The notes under the pieces are model-generated. The model saw nothing but the letters and a program-made list of their open reading frames with translations, did not search any database and was not told the origin of the DNA. A stretch of 64,000 nucleotides of DNA, from positions 1,860,001 to 1,924,000 of the forward strand of contig NZ_CP046121.1 of the NCBI RefSeq assembly GCF_009707485.1. The letters run 5' to 3'. Positions within the stretch are counted from its first letter, which is position 1; each line of letters begins with the position of its first letter. The DNA is from Nostocoides sp. HKS02. Lineage in GTDB: Bacteria > Actinomycetota > Actinomycetes > Actinomycetales > Dermatophilaceae. Of this stretch, positions 18,567 through 27,004 are shown one piece after another. Position numbers and translations under genes: made by a program.

Positions 18567-19846
18567 GCGGCGTCCTCCTGTCGTTCGACGAGGTGCGCCA
18601 CGACGGCGCGGCTCTCGGGTCGCAGCCACTGCCGCGCCGCGTCCCGCACCTGCTCGGACGTCACGGCGCGGAGCCGGTCGAGGAAGGTGTTGACGAACTG
18701 CGGATCGTCGTGGAGCAGGACGTGCTGGCTGATGAGGTCGGCCCGCTCCTCCTGGCTGGCCAGCGCCGACAGCCACGACCGCTCTGACTGCGCCAGCGCC
18801 GACTCCATCTCGACCGCCGTCGGGCCCTCTGCCGCGAACCGCTCCAGCTCCTCGACCACGCCCGCCTCGAGGGCGCCCGGGTCATGACCCTCGGCCACGT
18901 CGACGACGAAGAAGCCGAGGGACACCCCGTCGACGAATCCCATGGCGTGGGCCTGCACGGCGTTCGCCGCCTGTTCGCGGCGGACCAGCCGCTGATTGAG
19001 GCGCGAGGTGGTGAGGCCACCGATGGCGTCGATCGCCAAGGACGCGGCGAAGAACTCCTCGGTGTTGTCGACCGGCAGCCTGAACGCGATGTGCAGCCGG
19101 GTGTTGGGCACGCTGCCCGGCCGGTCGACCCGCACCGGGGCTTCCAACGGCTGCAGCTGCGGGAGTGGGTCGCGAGCTGGCTCCGCAGACGCGGGCAGCG
19201 GGCCGAAGTATCGCTCCGCAGCAGCGAATCCCTCGTCCGGCGTGAGGTCGCCGACCAGCGTGAGAACCGAGTTGTTGGGGCCGTAGAACCGCCGGAAGAA
19301 CGCATGCACGTCCTCGACGCTCGCCGCGTCGAGGTCTTCCATCGACCCGATCGTGGGGTGGTGGTACGGGTGGTCCGGCGGGAACACGGCGGCATACACC
19401 TCGATCAGCGCCTTGCCGTAGGGCACGTTGTCGTAGCGCTGGCGCTTCTCCTCCTTGACCACGTCGCGCTGGTTGTCGAGGTTCTCCTGCGTGACCGCGT
19501 CCAGCAGGTAACCGTGGCGGTCGGCCTCCATCCACAGGGCCAGCTCGTACGCACCCTTGGGCACCGTCTCGAAGTAGTTGGTGCGGTCGAACCAGGTCGT
19601 CGCGTTGAGGCGGCCACCCTCGGCCATGAGCCGGCCGAAGTGCTCGCCGCTCGCGACGTGGCGGGACCCCTGGAACATGAGGTGCTCGAAGAGGTGGGCG
19701 AAGCCGGTGCGGCCCGGGGACTCGTGGCGAGACCCGACGTTCACCCACAGGTTGACGGTGACGACGGGCACGCTGGTGTCGGGCGAGACCACGACCCGCA
19801 GACCGTTGGCCAGCGTCCGCTGGTGGATGGGGTAGTCCAGAGGCAT
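18563..19846 (-). CDS. M16 family zinc metallopeptidase (catalytic subunit)
   Basis: The 427-residue protein carries the inverted zinc motif H51-L-F-E54-H55 in FAHLFEHLMF, with the distal zinc Glu expected in VVKEEK near residue 132. The two-lobed M16 organisation is complete: peptidase M16_N to about 170, and M16_C with PNTRLHIAFRLP and later segments. It resembles PqqL- or mitochondrial processing peptidase-like bacterial proteins of about 430 residues that work with a second, inactive subunit. That partner is the next gene, overlapping by GTGA. No signal peptide is visible, so it is cytoplasmic. Confidence 0.9.
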   Translation of the reverse strand: MPLDYPIHQRTLANGLRVVVSPDTSVPVVTVNLWVNVGSRHESPGRTGFAHLFEHLMFQGSRHVASGEHFGRLMAEGGRLNATTWFDRTNYFETVPKGAYELALWMEADRHGYLLDAVTQENLDNQRDVVKEEKRQRYDNVPYGKALIEVYAAVFPPDHPYHHPTIGSMEDLDAASVEDVHAFFRRFYGPNNSVLTLVGDLTPDEGFAAAERYFGPLPASAEPARDPLPQLQPLEAPVRVDRPGSVPNTRLHIAFRLPVDNTEEFFAASLAIDAIGGLTTSRLNQRLVRREQAANAVQAHAMGFVDGVSLGFFVVDVAEGHDPGALEAGVVEELERFAAEGPTAVEMESALAQSERSWLSALASQEERADLISQHVLLHDDPQFVNTFLDRLRAVTSEQVRDAARQWLRPESRAVVAHLVERQEDAA

Positions 19847-19849
19847 GAC

Positions 19850-19864
19850 GTCACCCTAGGTGAC
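19850..19864 (-). promoter_or_regulatory. Small inverted repeat just upstream of the M16 start codon
   Basis: GTCACC-CTA-GGTGAC forms six-base arms ending three bases before the ATG of the catalytic M16 gene. It embeds the likely ribosome-binding AGGGTGA. It could occlude the start or serve as an operator, but it is short. Confidence 0.3.
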
Positions 19865-19875
19865 GACCCTGGCCG

Positions 19876-21294
19876 TCAGAGGCCGCGACCGGCTTCCTCG
19901 CGCGCCTGTCCCACGGACTGGGGCGGCGGCTTCTTGTCTGCGGCGACCCGGGGCAGCGACGGCTGGTATCCGGACCCCAGCTGCTCGATGGCGGTGCGGG
20001 CGAAGACCTGCTGTTCGGTGACGGTGCGTTCGGAGCGACCGCGGCCGAGGAAGCTCACCGACCAGTGCAGCAACGTGGTGACGCGGCTCTTGAAGCCGAT
20101 GATGTAGACGAGGTGCACAGCCAGCCACAGGAGCCAGGCGACGAACCCGCTGAAGTGCAGCCTGCCGATCGACGCCACGGCACTGAACCGCGAGATCGTC
20201 GCCATCGATCCCTTGTCGTGGTACTCGAACGGCCCCTGCTCGGGCTTGCCGGCGAGCCTGCGCTTGATCTGCTCGGCCGCGTAGCGGGCACCCTGGATCG
20301 CCACCTGGGCGACCCCGGGGTAGCCCTTGAGCGCGGCCAGGTCGCCGACGACGAACACCTCGGGCCGCCCGGGCAGGGTGAGGTCGTCGTTGACCTCGAC
20401 GCGGCCCGCGCGGTCGACGGTCGCATCGGACTGCTCGGCCAGCGCCGCGCCCAGCTCGGAGGCCTGCACGCCGGCAGCCCACACCTTGCAGACGGACTCG
20501 ATCCGGCGGGTCGAGCCGTCGGCATCCTTGACGTCGATGCCTGTGGCGTCGACCCCGACCACCATGGCTCCGAGCTGCACGTCGACGCCGAGCTCCTTGA
20601 GCTTGGCCGAGGCCTTGGCGCCGAGGTGGTCACCGAACGCACCCAGCACAGTCGGCGCCGCGTCGAGCAGCACAATGCGCGCCTTGCGGGTGTCGATCTG
20701 GCGGAAGTCGCGCGGGAGTGTGCGACGCGACAGCTCGGCGATCTGGCCGGCCATCTCGACCCCCGTCGGCCCGGCGCCGACGACCACGAAGGTCATCAGC
20801 CGCTCGATCTCCTTGGGGGTACTCGCCAGCTCAGCCCACTCGAAGGCGTTGAAGATGCGGCCACGCAGCTCGAGGGCGTCGTCGATCGACTTCATGCCCG
20901 GCGCGAACTGGGCGAAGTGGTCGTTGCCGAAATAGGACTGGCCGGCTCCGGCCGCGACGAGCAGGGTGTCGTACGGAGTGACCGTCTCGCGGTCGAGCAC
21001 CTTCGACGTCACCGTCCTGGCGTCGAGGTCCATCGACGTGACGGTGCCGAGCAGGACCCGCGCATTGCGCTGGCCGGCCAGCACCTCGCGGGTCGCGGGC
21101 GCGATCTCGCCCTCGGAGAGGATGCCCGTGGCGACCTGGTAGAGCAGGGGCTGGAACAGGTGATGGGTCGTCTTGGCGATCAGGGTGATGTCGACATCGG
21201 CGCGCTTGAGCGCCTGAGTGCCGAACAACCCCCCGAACCCGGACCCGATCACCACCACACGGTGGCGCGGGGCCTGGGTGACTTCGTGCGACAT
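19876..21294 (-). CDS. Type II NADH dehydrogenase (NDH-2) / FAD-dependent oxidoreductase
   Basis: NDH-2 oxidises NADH and reduces quinone at the inner face of the membrane without proton pumping. The 472-residue protein has an FAD-binding GSGFGG at about residues 17-22, the NDH-2 segment FQPLLYQVATG, a second dinucleotide fold VVVGAGPTGVEMAGQIAEL near 165-185 and the FAD-contact EVFVVGDLA. A C-terminal hydrophobic stretch (VAWLLWLAVHLVYIIGF) fits membrane attachment. The ATG at 21294 is preferred over a GTG nine bases earlier because AGGAGA then has a spacing of nine bases. Confidence 0.9.
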   Translation of the reverse strand: MSHEVTQAPRHRVVVIGSGFGGLFGTQALKRADVDITLIAKTTHHLFQPLLYQVATGILSEGEIAPATREVLAGQRNARVLLGTVTSMDLDARTVTSKVLDRETVTPYDTLLVAAGAGQSYFGNDHFAQFAPGMKSIDDALELRGRIFNAFEWAELASTPKEIERLMTFVVVGAGPTGVEMAGQIAELSRRTLPRDFRQIDTRKARIVLLDAAPTVLGAFGDHLGAKASAKLKELGVDVQLGAMVVGVDATGIDVKDADGSTRRIESVCKVWAAGVQASELGAALAEQSDATVDRAGRVEVNDDLTLPGRPEVFVVGDLAALKGYPGVAQVAIQGARYAAEQIKRRLAGKPEQGPFEYHDKGSMATISRFSAVASIGRLHFSGFVAWLLWLAVHLVYIIGFKSRVTTLLHWSVSFLGRGRSERTVTEQQVFARTAIEQLGSGYQPSLPRVAADKKPPPQSVGQAREEAGRGL

Positions 21295-21369
21295 GACGAA
21301 CACTCTCCTGTCCAGAAAGACAAAAGACGGCTGGCACCGGCCAAACGCCCGGTGGTCTGCCGTCCTCGG

Positions 21370-21399
21370 TGACGCGTTGCTCTCGCGTCAACAACCCTA
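21370..21399 (-). promoter_or_regulatory. Candidate promoter and operator of the NDH-2 gene
   Basis: On the minus strand a -10-like TAGGGT (21399-21394) is followed by a 7-bp inverted repeat TGACGCG/CGCGTCA with a seven-base loop (21390-21370). That repeat would lie at the beginning of the transcript, about 75 bases before the start codon. No good -35 was found. Confidence 0.35.
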
Positions 21400-21466
21400 G
21401 CGTGGGTGGTATGCCGCGGCGCGCCGCGAGCGCGCAGGACGAGACGCGGATCACCCTCGGCGCCAG

Positions 21467-21973
21467 TCAGAAGAGCCGGGCGTCCCTGACCGCCTGGGGC
21501 TCCTCGAGGGCCAGCAGGAACCGCTTGCGGTCGAGTCCACCGGCGTAACCGACGAGGCTGCCGTCCGAGCCGATCACCCGGTGGCAGGGGACGATGATGC
21601 CGATCGGGTTGCGGCCGTTGGCAGACCCCACCGCCTGGCTGAGGTTGACGTCGCCCAGGGCCCGGGCCAGCTCGCCGTAGGTGCGGGTCTCGCCGTAGGG
21701 AATCTCGCGCAGGAGAGCCCACACCTGTTGCTTGAACGGGTCGCCGTGCGGGGCCAGCGGGAGGTCGAACGTCGTGCGGGTGCCCGCGAAGTACTCCCCG
21801 AGCTGCGTGCGCGCCACGCCGAAGCCGTCGTCGTCCCGCTCGCCCAGCTCGGCGGGGTCGGACGCGTCAGGTGCGTGCTTCTGACGGTCCATGGTGAGGC
21901 GCACGAGGGCGCCGTCCTCGGCAACCAGAGTCAGGTCGCCCACGGGAGAGGCCATCACGGTGTGGGTGCGCAC
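21467..21973 (-). CDS. Methylated-DNA-[protein]-cysteine S-methyltransferase (Ogt/MGMT type)
   Basis: This suicide repair protein moves alkyl groups from O6-alkylguanine to its own Cys. The 168-residue reading has the helix-turn-helix QAVGSANGRNPIGIIV followed by the active-site PCHRV (Cys130) and the downstream Asn-hinge and Arg-finger region typical of Ogt. The start chosen is the GTG at 21973, seven bases after AGGAT, which gives the usual length. A longer reading from 22024 would begin in an inverted repeat next to the HIT gene and is less likely. No Ada regulatory domain is attached. Confidence 0.9.
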   Translation of the reverse strand: MRTHTVMASPVGDLTLVAEDGALVRLTMDRQKHAPDASDPAELGERDDDGFGVARTQLGEYFAGTRTTFDLPLAPHGDPFKQQVWALLREIPYGETRTYGELARALGDVNLSQAVGSANGRNPIGIIVPCHRVIGSDGSLVGYAGGLDRKRFLLALEEPQAVRDARLF

Positions 21974-22000
21974 GGCGTGATCCTGCCATCCTGGGGTGAC

Positions 22001-22025
22001 AGTGACTCGCGCGGTGACAGTCACT
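22001..22025. terminator. Inverted repeat at the end of the HIT gene
   Basis: AGTGACT and AGTCACT form seven-base arms around an 11-base spacer, overlapping the stop codon of the HIT gene and lying upstream of the methyltransferase start. It may be a weak terminator or an operator. Confidence 0.35.
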
Positions 22026-22443
22026 CGGGCGGCGCAGGGAGCGCGCCCGCCAGCCGCGCGGCATACTCCTGCGCCTCGTCGGGCGAGGCGTACTTCGTCC
22101 GCGGCCAGAAGAAGCCGCGCAGCCCGTCGCCCTTGGTCCGCGGCACGACGTGCACGTGCAGGTGCGGAACCGACTGGGAGACGACGTTGTTGACGGCGAC
22201 GAACGAGCCCTGGGCGCCGAGCCCGTCCACGACCGCGCGGGCCAGGCGCTGCGCGGCTCCCATGACGACGGGCAAGAGCTCGGCAGGAAGGTCGACCAGC
22301 GTGTGGACGTGGATCTTCGGGACGAGCAGGACATGCCCCTTGAAGACCGGCCGGGTGTCGAGGAAGCCCAGCAGGAACGGCTCGTCGAGGACCACCTGGG
22401 CCGGGAGCGCGCCGTCGATGATCCGGCAGAAGAGGCAGTCCAC
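22021..22443 (-). CDS. HIT family protein (histidine triad nucleotide hydrolase)
   Basis: The 140-residue protein has the histidine triad PHLHVHVVPR (His94, 96, 98) that binds the nucleotide alpha-phosphate. An N-terminal CLFCRIIDG segment supplies two Cys that with a later His can bind zinc. The fold matches HINT/Fhit-like hydrolases of nucleoside phosphoramidates or AMP-lysine. The GTG start gives MDCLFC, the normal beginning. The last 40 residues (FFWPRTKYASPDEAQEYA) are typical of actinobacterial members. Confidence 0.92.
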   Translation of the reverse strand: MDCLFCRIIDGALPAQVVLDEPFLLGFLDTRPVFKGHVLLVPKIHVHTLVDLPAELLPVVMGAAQRLARAVVDGLGAQGSFVAVNNVVSQSVPHLHVHVVPRTKGDGLRGFFWPRTKYASPDEAQEYAARLAGALPAPPE

Positions 22444-22459
22444 GCCCGGACTCTAGTGC

Positions 22460-22864
22460 TCAGGTGTTCAACGGGCAGTGCCGAGTTGTGTGCGGGTGGG
22501 TCATATGAGGGCGGGTTCGAGATCCCGTCCAGGGTTCGGGCGCGAGGGGCAGGTGCTCGTTCTGCGGGGTCGCCAGCAGCTGCTTGCGCCCGTTTCGGAT
22601 GAGCCTGTCGACGTGGTCGGCATCGTTGAGGAGGTCCAGGAGTGGGCTATCGACGACCTCGGCCACGGAGGGCCCGAGCTGTGCGACGACACAGGCAACT
22701 TCCTTGCGCTGCTCCGGCCAGTCCTCAAGCAGGGAGTGCCCGTATGGTCCGCTCCGGGACAGAGCAGCATTGGGCTCGGAAACCTGGCAGCGGCGCGCAT
22801 CGCGTTGCGCCAGCGTGGGAGGCTGCTCCCGGCTGAGCGCCAACCCGCTGAGTGCGACCGTCAC
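22460..22864 (-). CDS. Hypothetical protein or gene remnant coupled to the DUF1295 gene
   Basis: An open frame of 134 codons starts with GTG overlapping the DUF1295 stop by four bases, the same coupling used throughout the operon upstream. The middle has the local G/C bias at third positions (VVAQLGPSVAEVVDSPLLDLL), but the ends use rarer codons. The base composition of this stretch looks lower in GC than its neighbours. No family was recognised and no membrane segment is seen. It may be a short real gene, a decayed fragment of a mobile gene, or non-coding sequence. Confidence 0.3.
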   Translation of the reverse strand: MTVALSGLALSREQPPTLAQRDARRCQVSEPNAALSRSGPYGHSLLEDWPEQRKEVACVVAQLGPSVAEVVDSPLLDLLNDADHVDRLIRNGRKQLLATPQNEHLPLAPEPWTGSRTRPHMTHPHTTRHCPLNT

Positions 22865-23662
22865 TTCGTTCGCTCTCGTTTGGGTGGTCGAGGAATGAAG
22901 GAGCTCGTGCGGGCCTGGTACTCGCGGTAGCCGGGTCGCTCGGCCATGTGCTGCTCGAGCAGCCGGGCTCCCGTGGCGAACACGAGGAAGTAGGTCATGG
23001 CGACCGGTGAGAGCACGGTGAGCGCCCCGGGCCATGCACTCGCCGACACGAGGTAGATCCCCCACCACACGCAGGAGTCGCCGAAGTAGTTCGGGTGGCG
23101 GGTCCACGACCACAGCCCGCGGTCCATGACCGTCCCCCGGTTGGCCGGGTCGGCCTTGAAGGTCGCCAGCTGGTGGTCGCCCACCGACTCGAAGACCACG
23201 CCCACCACCCACAGGAGCGCGCCCGCGACCGCCACCAGGGGAATGCCGCCTCCAGCAGCGGCACTCACCTGGATCGGCAGGGACACGAACCAGATCGCGA
23301 CGCCCTGCACTGCGTAGACCTTGCGGATGGCGACGAGGAACGGGTCGCCGGGCAGCTCGGCCAGCATCGCGGCATACCGCGGGTCCTCGCCCTTGCCGCT
23401 TGTTGCGACGGTGCATGTGCCAGGACAGCCGAAGCCCCCAGGCTGCGACCAGGGCGACTACCAGCAACCGACGCCAGAGCGGACCCTGACCGGCCGCCGC
23501 CGACACCAAGGCCACCGCGACGAAGCCCAGGCCCCAGGCCGTGTCGACCACGCTCACGCGTCCCTGGCGCCGACCCTCGAGCGCGGTGGCGATCATCAGG
23601 ACGACCACGGCGAGCAGCGAAAGTCCGCTCACCGCAAGGAAGTTCGACAGGTCGAAGCTCAT
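22861..23662 (-). pseudogene. DUF1295 / steroid 5-alpha-reductase-like membrane protein, frameshifted
   Basis: The product is a DUF1295 (isoprenylcysteine methyltransferase/steroid reductase-like) membrane protein expected to have about 266 residues. The N-terminal part MSFDLSNFLAVSGLSLL to WGLRLSWHMHRRN is in one frame. The remainder, from GKGEDPRYAAMLAELPGDPF through the NAD(P)H-site motif WSWTRHPNYFGDSCVWWGIY to PKRERTK, is in the next frame. The break is at the nonamer CAACAAGCG (23405-23397 on the minus strand) and the gene is 802 bases, one more than a multiple of three. Its ATG overlaps the stop of the upstream methyltransferase. In related lipid-modification clusters it may reduce or remodel the modified acyl chain. 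All conserved residues are present apart from the shift, so an assembly error is likely. Confidence 0.82.
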
Positions 23663-24942
23663 GACCAGCTCGCCGGCCGGACTGGCTCGACCGCCGCGTC
23701 ACCGTGGTCCGGGCGGACCGCGAGGATCTGGTCGACCCCCATGCGCCCCTCACGGAATGCCATCGACGCCCCGACGAGGTACAGCCGCCAGACGCGGGCG
23801 ACCTCCTCCCCCACCAGGTCGACCGCCTCGTCCCAGCGCTCCTCGAACCGCGCGTGCCAGGCGTCGACGGTGCGCACGTAGTGCTCGCGTAGTGCGTGGA
23901 CGTCCCGCACCTCGAGACCCGAATTCTCAATCAGGGCAATGGTTTCCCCCACGGGACGCATGTGCATGTCCGGGGCGATGAACGACTCGATGAACGGACC
24001 GCCACCGGGAAAGCGCCCCCTCCGCGACATCTGCTGCACGAGGACCCGACCGCCCGGACGGACCTTGTCGTGCAGGACCGCGGCATACCTGGGGTAGTTC
24101 GCCTCGCCGACGTGTTCGCCCATCTCTAGGGAGACAACCGCGTCGAAGTCGCCATCCGGGATCGCGCGGTAGTCCTGCAGCCGGATCTCCACCCGGTCCT
24201 GCAGTCCACGCTCGCGGATCCGCCCGTCGATGAACCGCTTCTGCTCCGCGGCGATCGTCACGCCGGTGACGTGCGCGCCGAAGTGCTCCGCGGCATACAG
24301 GCTCATCGACCCCCAGCCGCAGCCGACGTCGAGCAGCCGGTCACCGGGCCGCAAGCCCAGCTTGCGACCCACGAGGTCGAGCTTGTCGCGCTGGGCGTCC
24401 TCGACGGTGTAGCCCGGCTCCGTGGAGGTCCAGTAGGCGCACGAGTAGGCCAGCTGCGGATCCAGGATGAGCTCGTAGAACTCGTTCGAGAGGTCGTAGT
24501 GGTGCCGGATCGCCTGGCGGTCGCGGGCCAGGCTGTGCAGCCGGCCCTTGACGACGGCCTGGCTGGCCGGCGGGCGTGGTGGCAGGCCGAGCGCACCCGA
24601 CCGTCGCGCGAGACGCAGCAGCGCCGCGACGGCTCCCGACGTCGGCCGTATGCCGCCCAGTCCGCGCTCGCGCGCGACGCGCCAGACGTGCATGAGGGCC
24701 TCGTCGAGAGGTCCGTCGACGTCGACCTCGCCGGTGACGTACGCCTGGGCCACCCCGAGCTCGCCCGGGTGACGCAGCAGCCGGCGCAGGGCGCGCGGGG
24801 ACCGCAGCACCACGTGGGGGGCATCGTCCGGGCCGGCGGTGCTGCCGTCCCAGGCGGTCAGGCGCACCGGCAGCTCGCCACCCACGAGGGGCGCGAGAGC
24901 GCCGGCCAGCTGCGGCGCCACGCGCTCCTGGGTTGCGGTCAT
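23659..24942 (-). CDS. Cyclopropane-fatty-acid synthase family methyltransferase (second copy)
   Basis: The 427-residue SAM-dependent methyltransferase acts on unsaturated acyl chains of membrane phospholipids. It has the family signature HHYDLSNEFYELILDP near residues 155-170, the SAM-binding LLDVGCGWGSMSLYAAEHFG and the active-site region VSLEMGEHVGEANYPRYAA. QQMSRRGRFPGGGPFIESFI follows and is typical of CFA/mycolic acid synthases. The ATG at 24942 overlaps the stop of the first CFA gene (ATGA) and its own stop overlaps the DUF1295 start. Where classical CFA synthase has VEMIEAVG, this copy has SLEMGEHVG, so its reaction may differ, for example methylation without ring closure. Confidence 0.9.
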   Translation of the reverse strand: MTATQERVAPQLAGALAPLVGGELPVRLTAWDGSTAGPDDAPHVVLRSPRALRRLLRHPGELGVAQAYVTGEVDVDGPLDEALMHVWRVARERGLGGIRPTSGAVAALLRLARRSGALGLPPRPPASQAVVKGRLHSLARDRQAIRHHYDLSNEFYELILDPQLAYSCAYWTSTEPGYTVEDAQRDKLDLVGRKLGLRPGDRLLDVGCGWGSMSLYAAEHFGAHVTGVTIAAEQKRFIDGRIRERGLQDRVEIRLQDYRAIPDGDFDAVVSLEMGEHVGEANYPRYAAVLHDKVRPGGRVLVQQMSRRGRFPGGGPFIESFIAPDMHMRPVGETIALIENSGLEVRDVHALREHYVRTVDAWHARFEERWDEAVDLVGEEVARVWRLYLVGASMAFREGRMGVDQILAVRPDHGDAAVEPVRPASWS

Positions 24943-26276
24943 CGCGCCACCTCGCGCTCCAGGGTGACCTGCTGGACGTCGAGGTAGCCCGAGCGGAAGC
25001 CCGCGCGCGAGTACTCGAGGTAGAAGTGCCACATCCGCGCGAACACCTCATCGAACCCCAGCCGGTGCACGCCCTCCAGCCCAGCGAGGAACCGCTCGTC
25101 CCACAGCCGCAGGGTCTCGGCGTAGTGGCGCCCGAAGGACAGCCGGTCGACGACCCTGAGCCGGGTGTGCTCGCGAGTGACGCTCTCGATCGCCTCGGTC
25201 GAGGGCAGGAAGCCACCGGGAAAGATGTACTTGTTGATCCAGGTGTAGGTGTAGCGCGTCGCCAGCATCCGGTCGTGGGGCATCGTGATCGCCTGGATGG
25301 CGACCTTGCCACCGGGCGCGAGGACGCGGTCCAGGGTCTGGAAGTACTCCGCCCAGTACTCGTGCCCCACCGCCTCGATCATCTCCACCGAGACGATCGC
25401 GTCGAACTCGCCCTCCACGGCCCGGTAGTCGAGCAGCTCGACCTCCACCGCATGGCTGAACCCGGCCGCCGCGATGCGCTCCCGCGCCAGCGCCTGCTGC
25501 TCGCTCGACAGCGTCACGGAGAGCACCGTGGCCCCACGGGCCGCCGCGCGGATGGCGAGCTCACCCCAGCCCGTGCCGATCTCGAGCACGCGCGTGCCTG
25601 CGCCGACACCGGCTTGGTCGAGCATCCGGTCGATCTTGCGCTGCTGCGCGGTGGCGAAGCCCTCCCACGCCACCGGCCCGCTCGGCACACTGACCGTCAC
25701 GGCCTCGGTGGCCACCGGGGTCGCCGTGGACCGGGTGCCGTCGAACAGCGCGCTGGAGTAGCTCAGCGTCTCGTCGAGGAAGGTCGCGAACAGGTCGTTG
25801 GACAGGTCGTAGTGGCGCGCGATGTTGTCGCGGGTGTTGGCGGTCGTGTTGCGTTCGGTGTGCGGCGCCCGGGCGACGTAGAACGCACGGAGCCGCTGGA
25901 GCGGGGCCGGGACCAGGGTCGCCATCTGCGCGGCGAAGACCTCGAGCAGGCCAGCGAGGTCTGCTGCCTCCCAGTCGCCGGCCATGTAGGACTCGCCGAA
26001 CCCGATCAGGCCCTTGGCACCCAGGGCCGTGAAGAAGGCCTCGGGCCGGTGCACGTCCATGACCGGGGCACTGTCGTCGTGCTTCGCCCCACCCATAATG
26101 GCGCCGTCCGCCAGCACGATGCGCACCGGAAGGCGGGATGCGGCGGATCGGAAGATCCATCGAGCGACGCGCGCCTCGACGGCACCGCGAACCCGTGCCC
26201 GAGTCGCGGTGAGGTCGGGCCAGCGGGCCGGGTCGATGGCCGGGCGGGTCGAGAGGCCTGCGGTGGCGGTGGTCAC
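24939..26276 (-). CDS. Cyclopropane-fatty-acid synthase family methyltransferase (first copy)
   Basis: The 445-residue protein has an N-terminal SCP2-like region (VRIVLADGAIMGG near residue 51, FGESYMAGDWEAADLAGLL) and then the methyltransferase: ARHYDLSNDLFATFLDETLSYSSALF in part, SAM motif LEIGTGWGELAIRAA and the canonical VSVEMIEAVGHEYW. ITMPHDRM and NKYIFPGGFLPS follow. This matches standard CFA synthase more closely than the next copy. It starts with GTG overlapping the DUF1365 stop. The pair of unlike CFA-family enzymes in one operon suggests sequential or alternative modification of the double bond. Confidence 0.92.
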   Translation of the reverse strand: MTTATAGLSTRPAIDPARWPDLTATRARVRGAVEARVARWIFRSAASRLPVRIVLADGAIMGGAKHDDSAPVMDVHRPEAFFTALGAKGLIGFGESYMAGDWEAADLAGLLEVFAAQMATLVPAPLQRLRAFYVARAPHTERNTTANTRDNIARHYDLSNDLFATFLDETLSYSSALFDGTRSTATPVATEAVTVSVPSGPVAWEGFATAQQRKIDRMLDQAGVGAGTRVLEIGTGWGELAIRAAARGATVLSVTLSSEQQALARERIAAAGFSHAVEVELLDYRAVEGEFDAIVSVEMIEAVGHEYWAEYFQTLDRVLAPGGKVAIQAITMPHDRMLATRYTYTWINKYIFPGGFLPSTEAIESVTREHTRLRVVDRLSFGRHYAETLRLWDERFLAGLEGVHRLGFDEVFARMWHFYLEYSRAGFRSGYLDVQQVTLEREVAR

Positions 26277-27004
26277 TGGACTGCCTCCTGGGAGTGGATG
26301 GGACGGGGCTGGATCGGGAGCCGGCGCAACCAGAGACGGATGCCGTGCCAGCGGATCCGGGCGGACACTGCGAGCGGTTCGAGGGGCTGGGTGAAGGCGA
26401 GCCTGAGCACGGTGGCGGCGGTCACGGGCAGCGCCCGCCCCGTCAGGCCTGCGACGAAGGGGGCGTGCCCCGGCCGCTCGAGGACGACCTGGATGCGCAG
26501 CCGGTCATCGGGTCGCGGAACCGTGAGACGGTAGCTCCCCGAGGTGTCGTTGAACGGGCTCACGTACAGGGCCTTGTCCACCACGGCGTGTCCATGCGCG
26601 TCGGCGCGGACCAGGTACGCGTGCCGGTCGCCGTAGGTGTTGTGCACCTCGACGACGGTGCAGGCGAGGTTGCCGTGGGGGTCGTGGCACCAGAAGACCG
26701 AGATGGGGTTGAACACGGTGCCAAGCACCCGTGGCATGGCGAGCATGAGGACCTGACCGCCGCGCAGGTCGATTTCCCGGGTCGCGAGGAACGCGTCGAC
26801 GTTCTGCCGCAGGGACCGGTCCGGCTCGCCGAGGTGGTCGCGCGCGTCGAACCGCGCCAGTGGGCTCAGCACGCCCAGGCGCGGCAGGTCGTCGAGGTCG
26901 ACGAGCCAGGTGTGGCTGCGGTGGCGGAACCGGTGCACGACCGGCTCGGTGCGGGCGTGCCCGACTCTGGTGGCATAGATGCGCGTGGCTGCTCCGGGCC
27001 TCAT
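26273..27004 (-). CDS. DUF1365 domain-containing protein
   Basis: This 243-residue DUF1365 (COG3496) protein shows the family landmarks VGHARTEPVVHRFRHRSHTW near the start and VLMLAMPRVLGTVFNPISVFWC in the middle. HNTYGDRHAYL, KALYVSPFNDTSGSYRL and a C-terminal amphipathic stretch follow. The enzyme activity of the family is not firmly established. It is nearly always encoded between an amine-oxidase-like flavoprotein and CFA synthase, as here, so it is inferred to act in the same lipid-modification route. Both its ends overlap neighbours by four bases. Confidence 0.88.
   Translation of the reverse strand: MRPGAATRIYATRVGHARTEPVVHRFRHRSHTWLVDLDDLPRLGVLSPLARFDARDHLGEPDRSLRQNVDAFLATREIDLRGGQVLMLAMPRVLGTVFNPISVFWCHDPHGNLACTVVEVHNTYGDRHAYLVRADAHGHAVVDKALYVSPFNDTSGSYRLTVPRPDDRLRIQVVLERPGHAPFVAGLTGRALPVTAATVLRLAFTQPLEPLAVSARIRWHGIRLWLRRLPIQPRPIHSQEAVQ

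Noticed and set aside
22001..22024. Longer start of the alkyltransferase at 22024
   Set aside because: It would add 17 residues encoded by an inverted repeat overlapping the HIT stop; the GTG at 21973 gives the normal length and a better ribosome-binding context.
22509..22530. tRNA-like T-arm GGCGGGTTCGAGATCCCGTCC-type sequence
   Set aside because: The loop would have eight bases, the stem does not pair in the canonical register, and no acceptor, D or anticodon arm fits around it.
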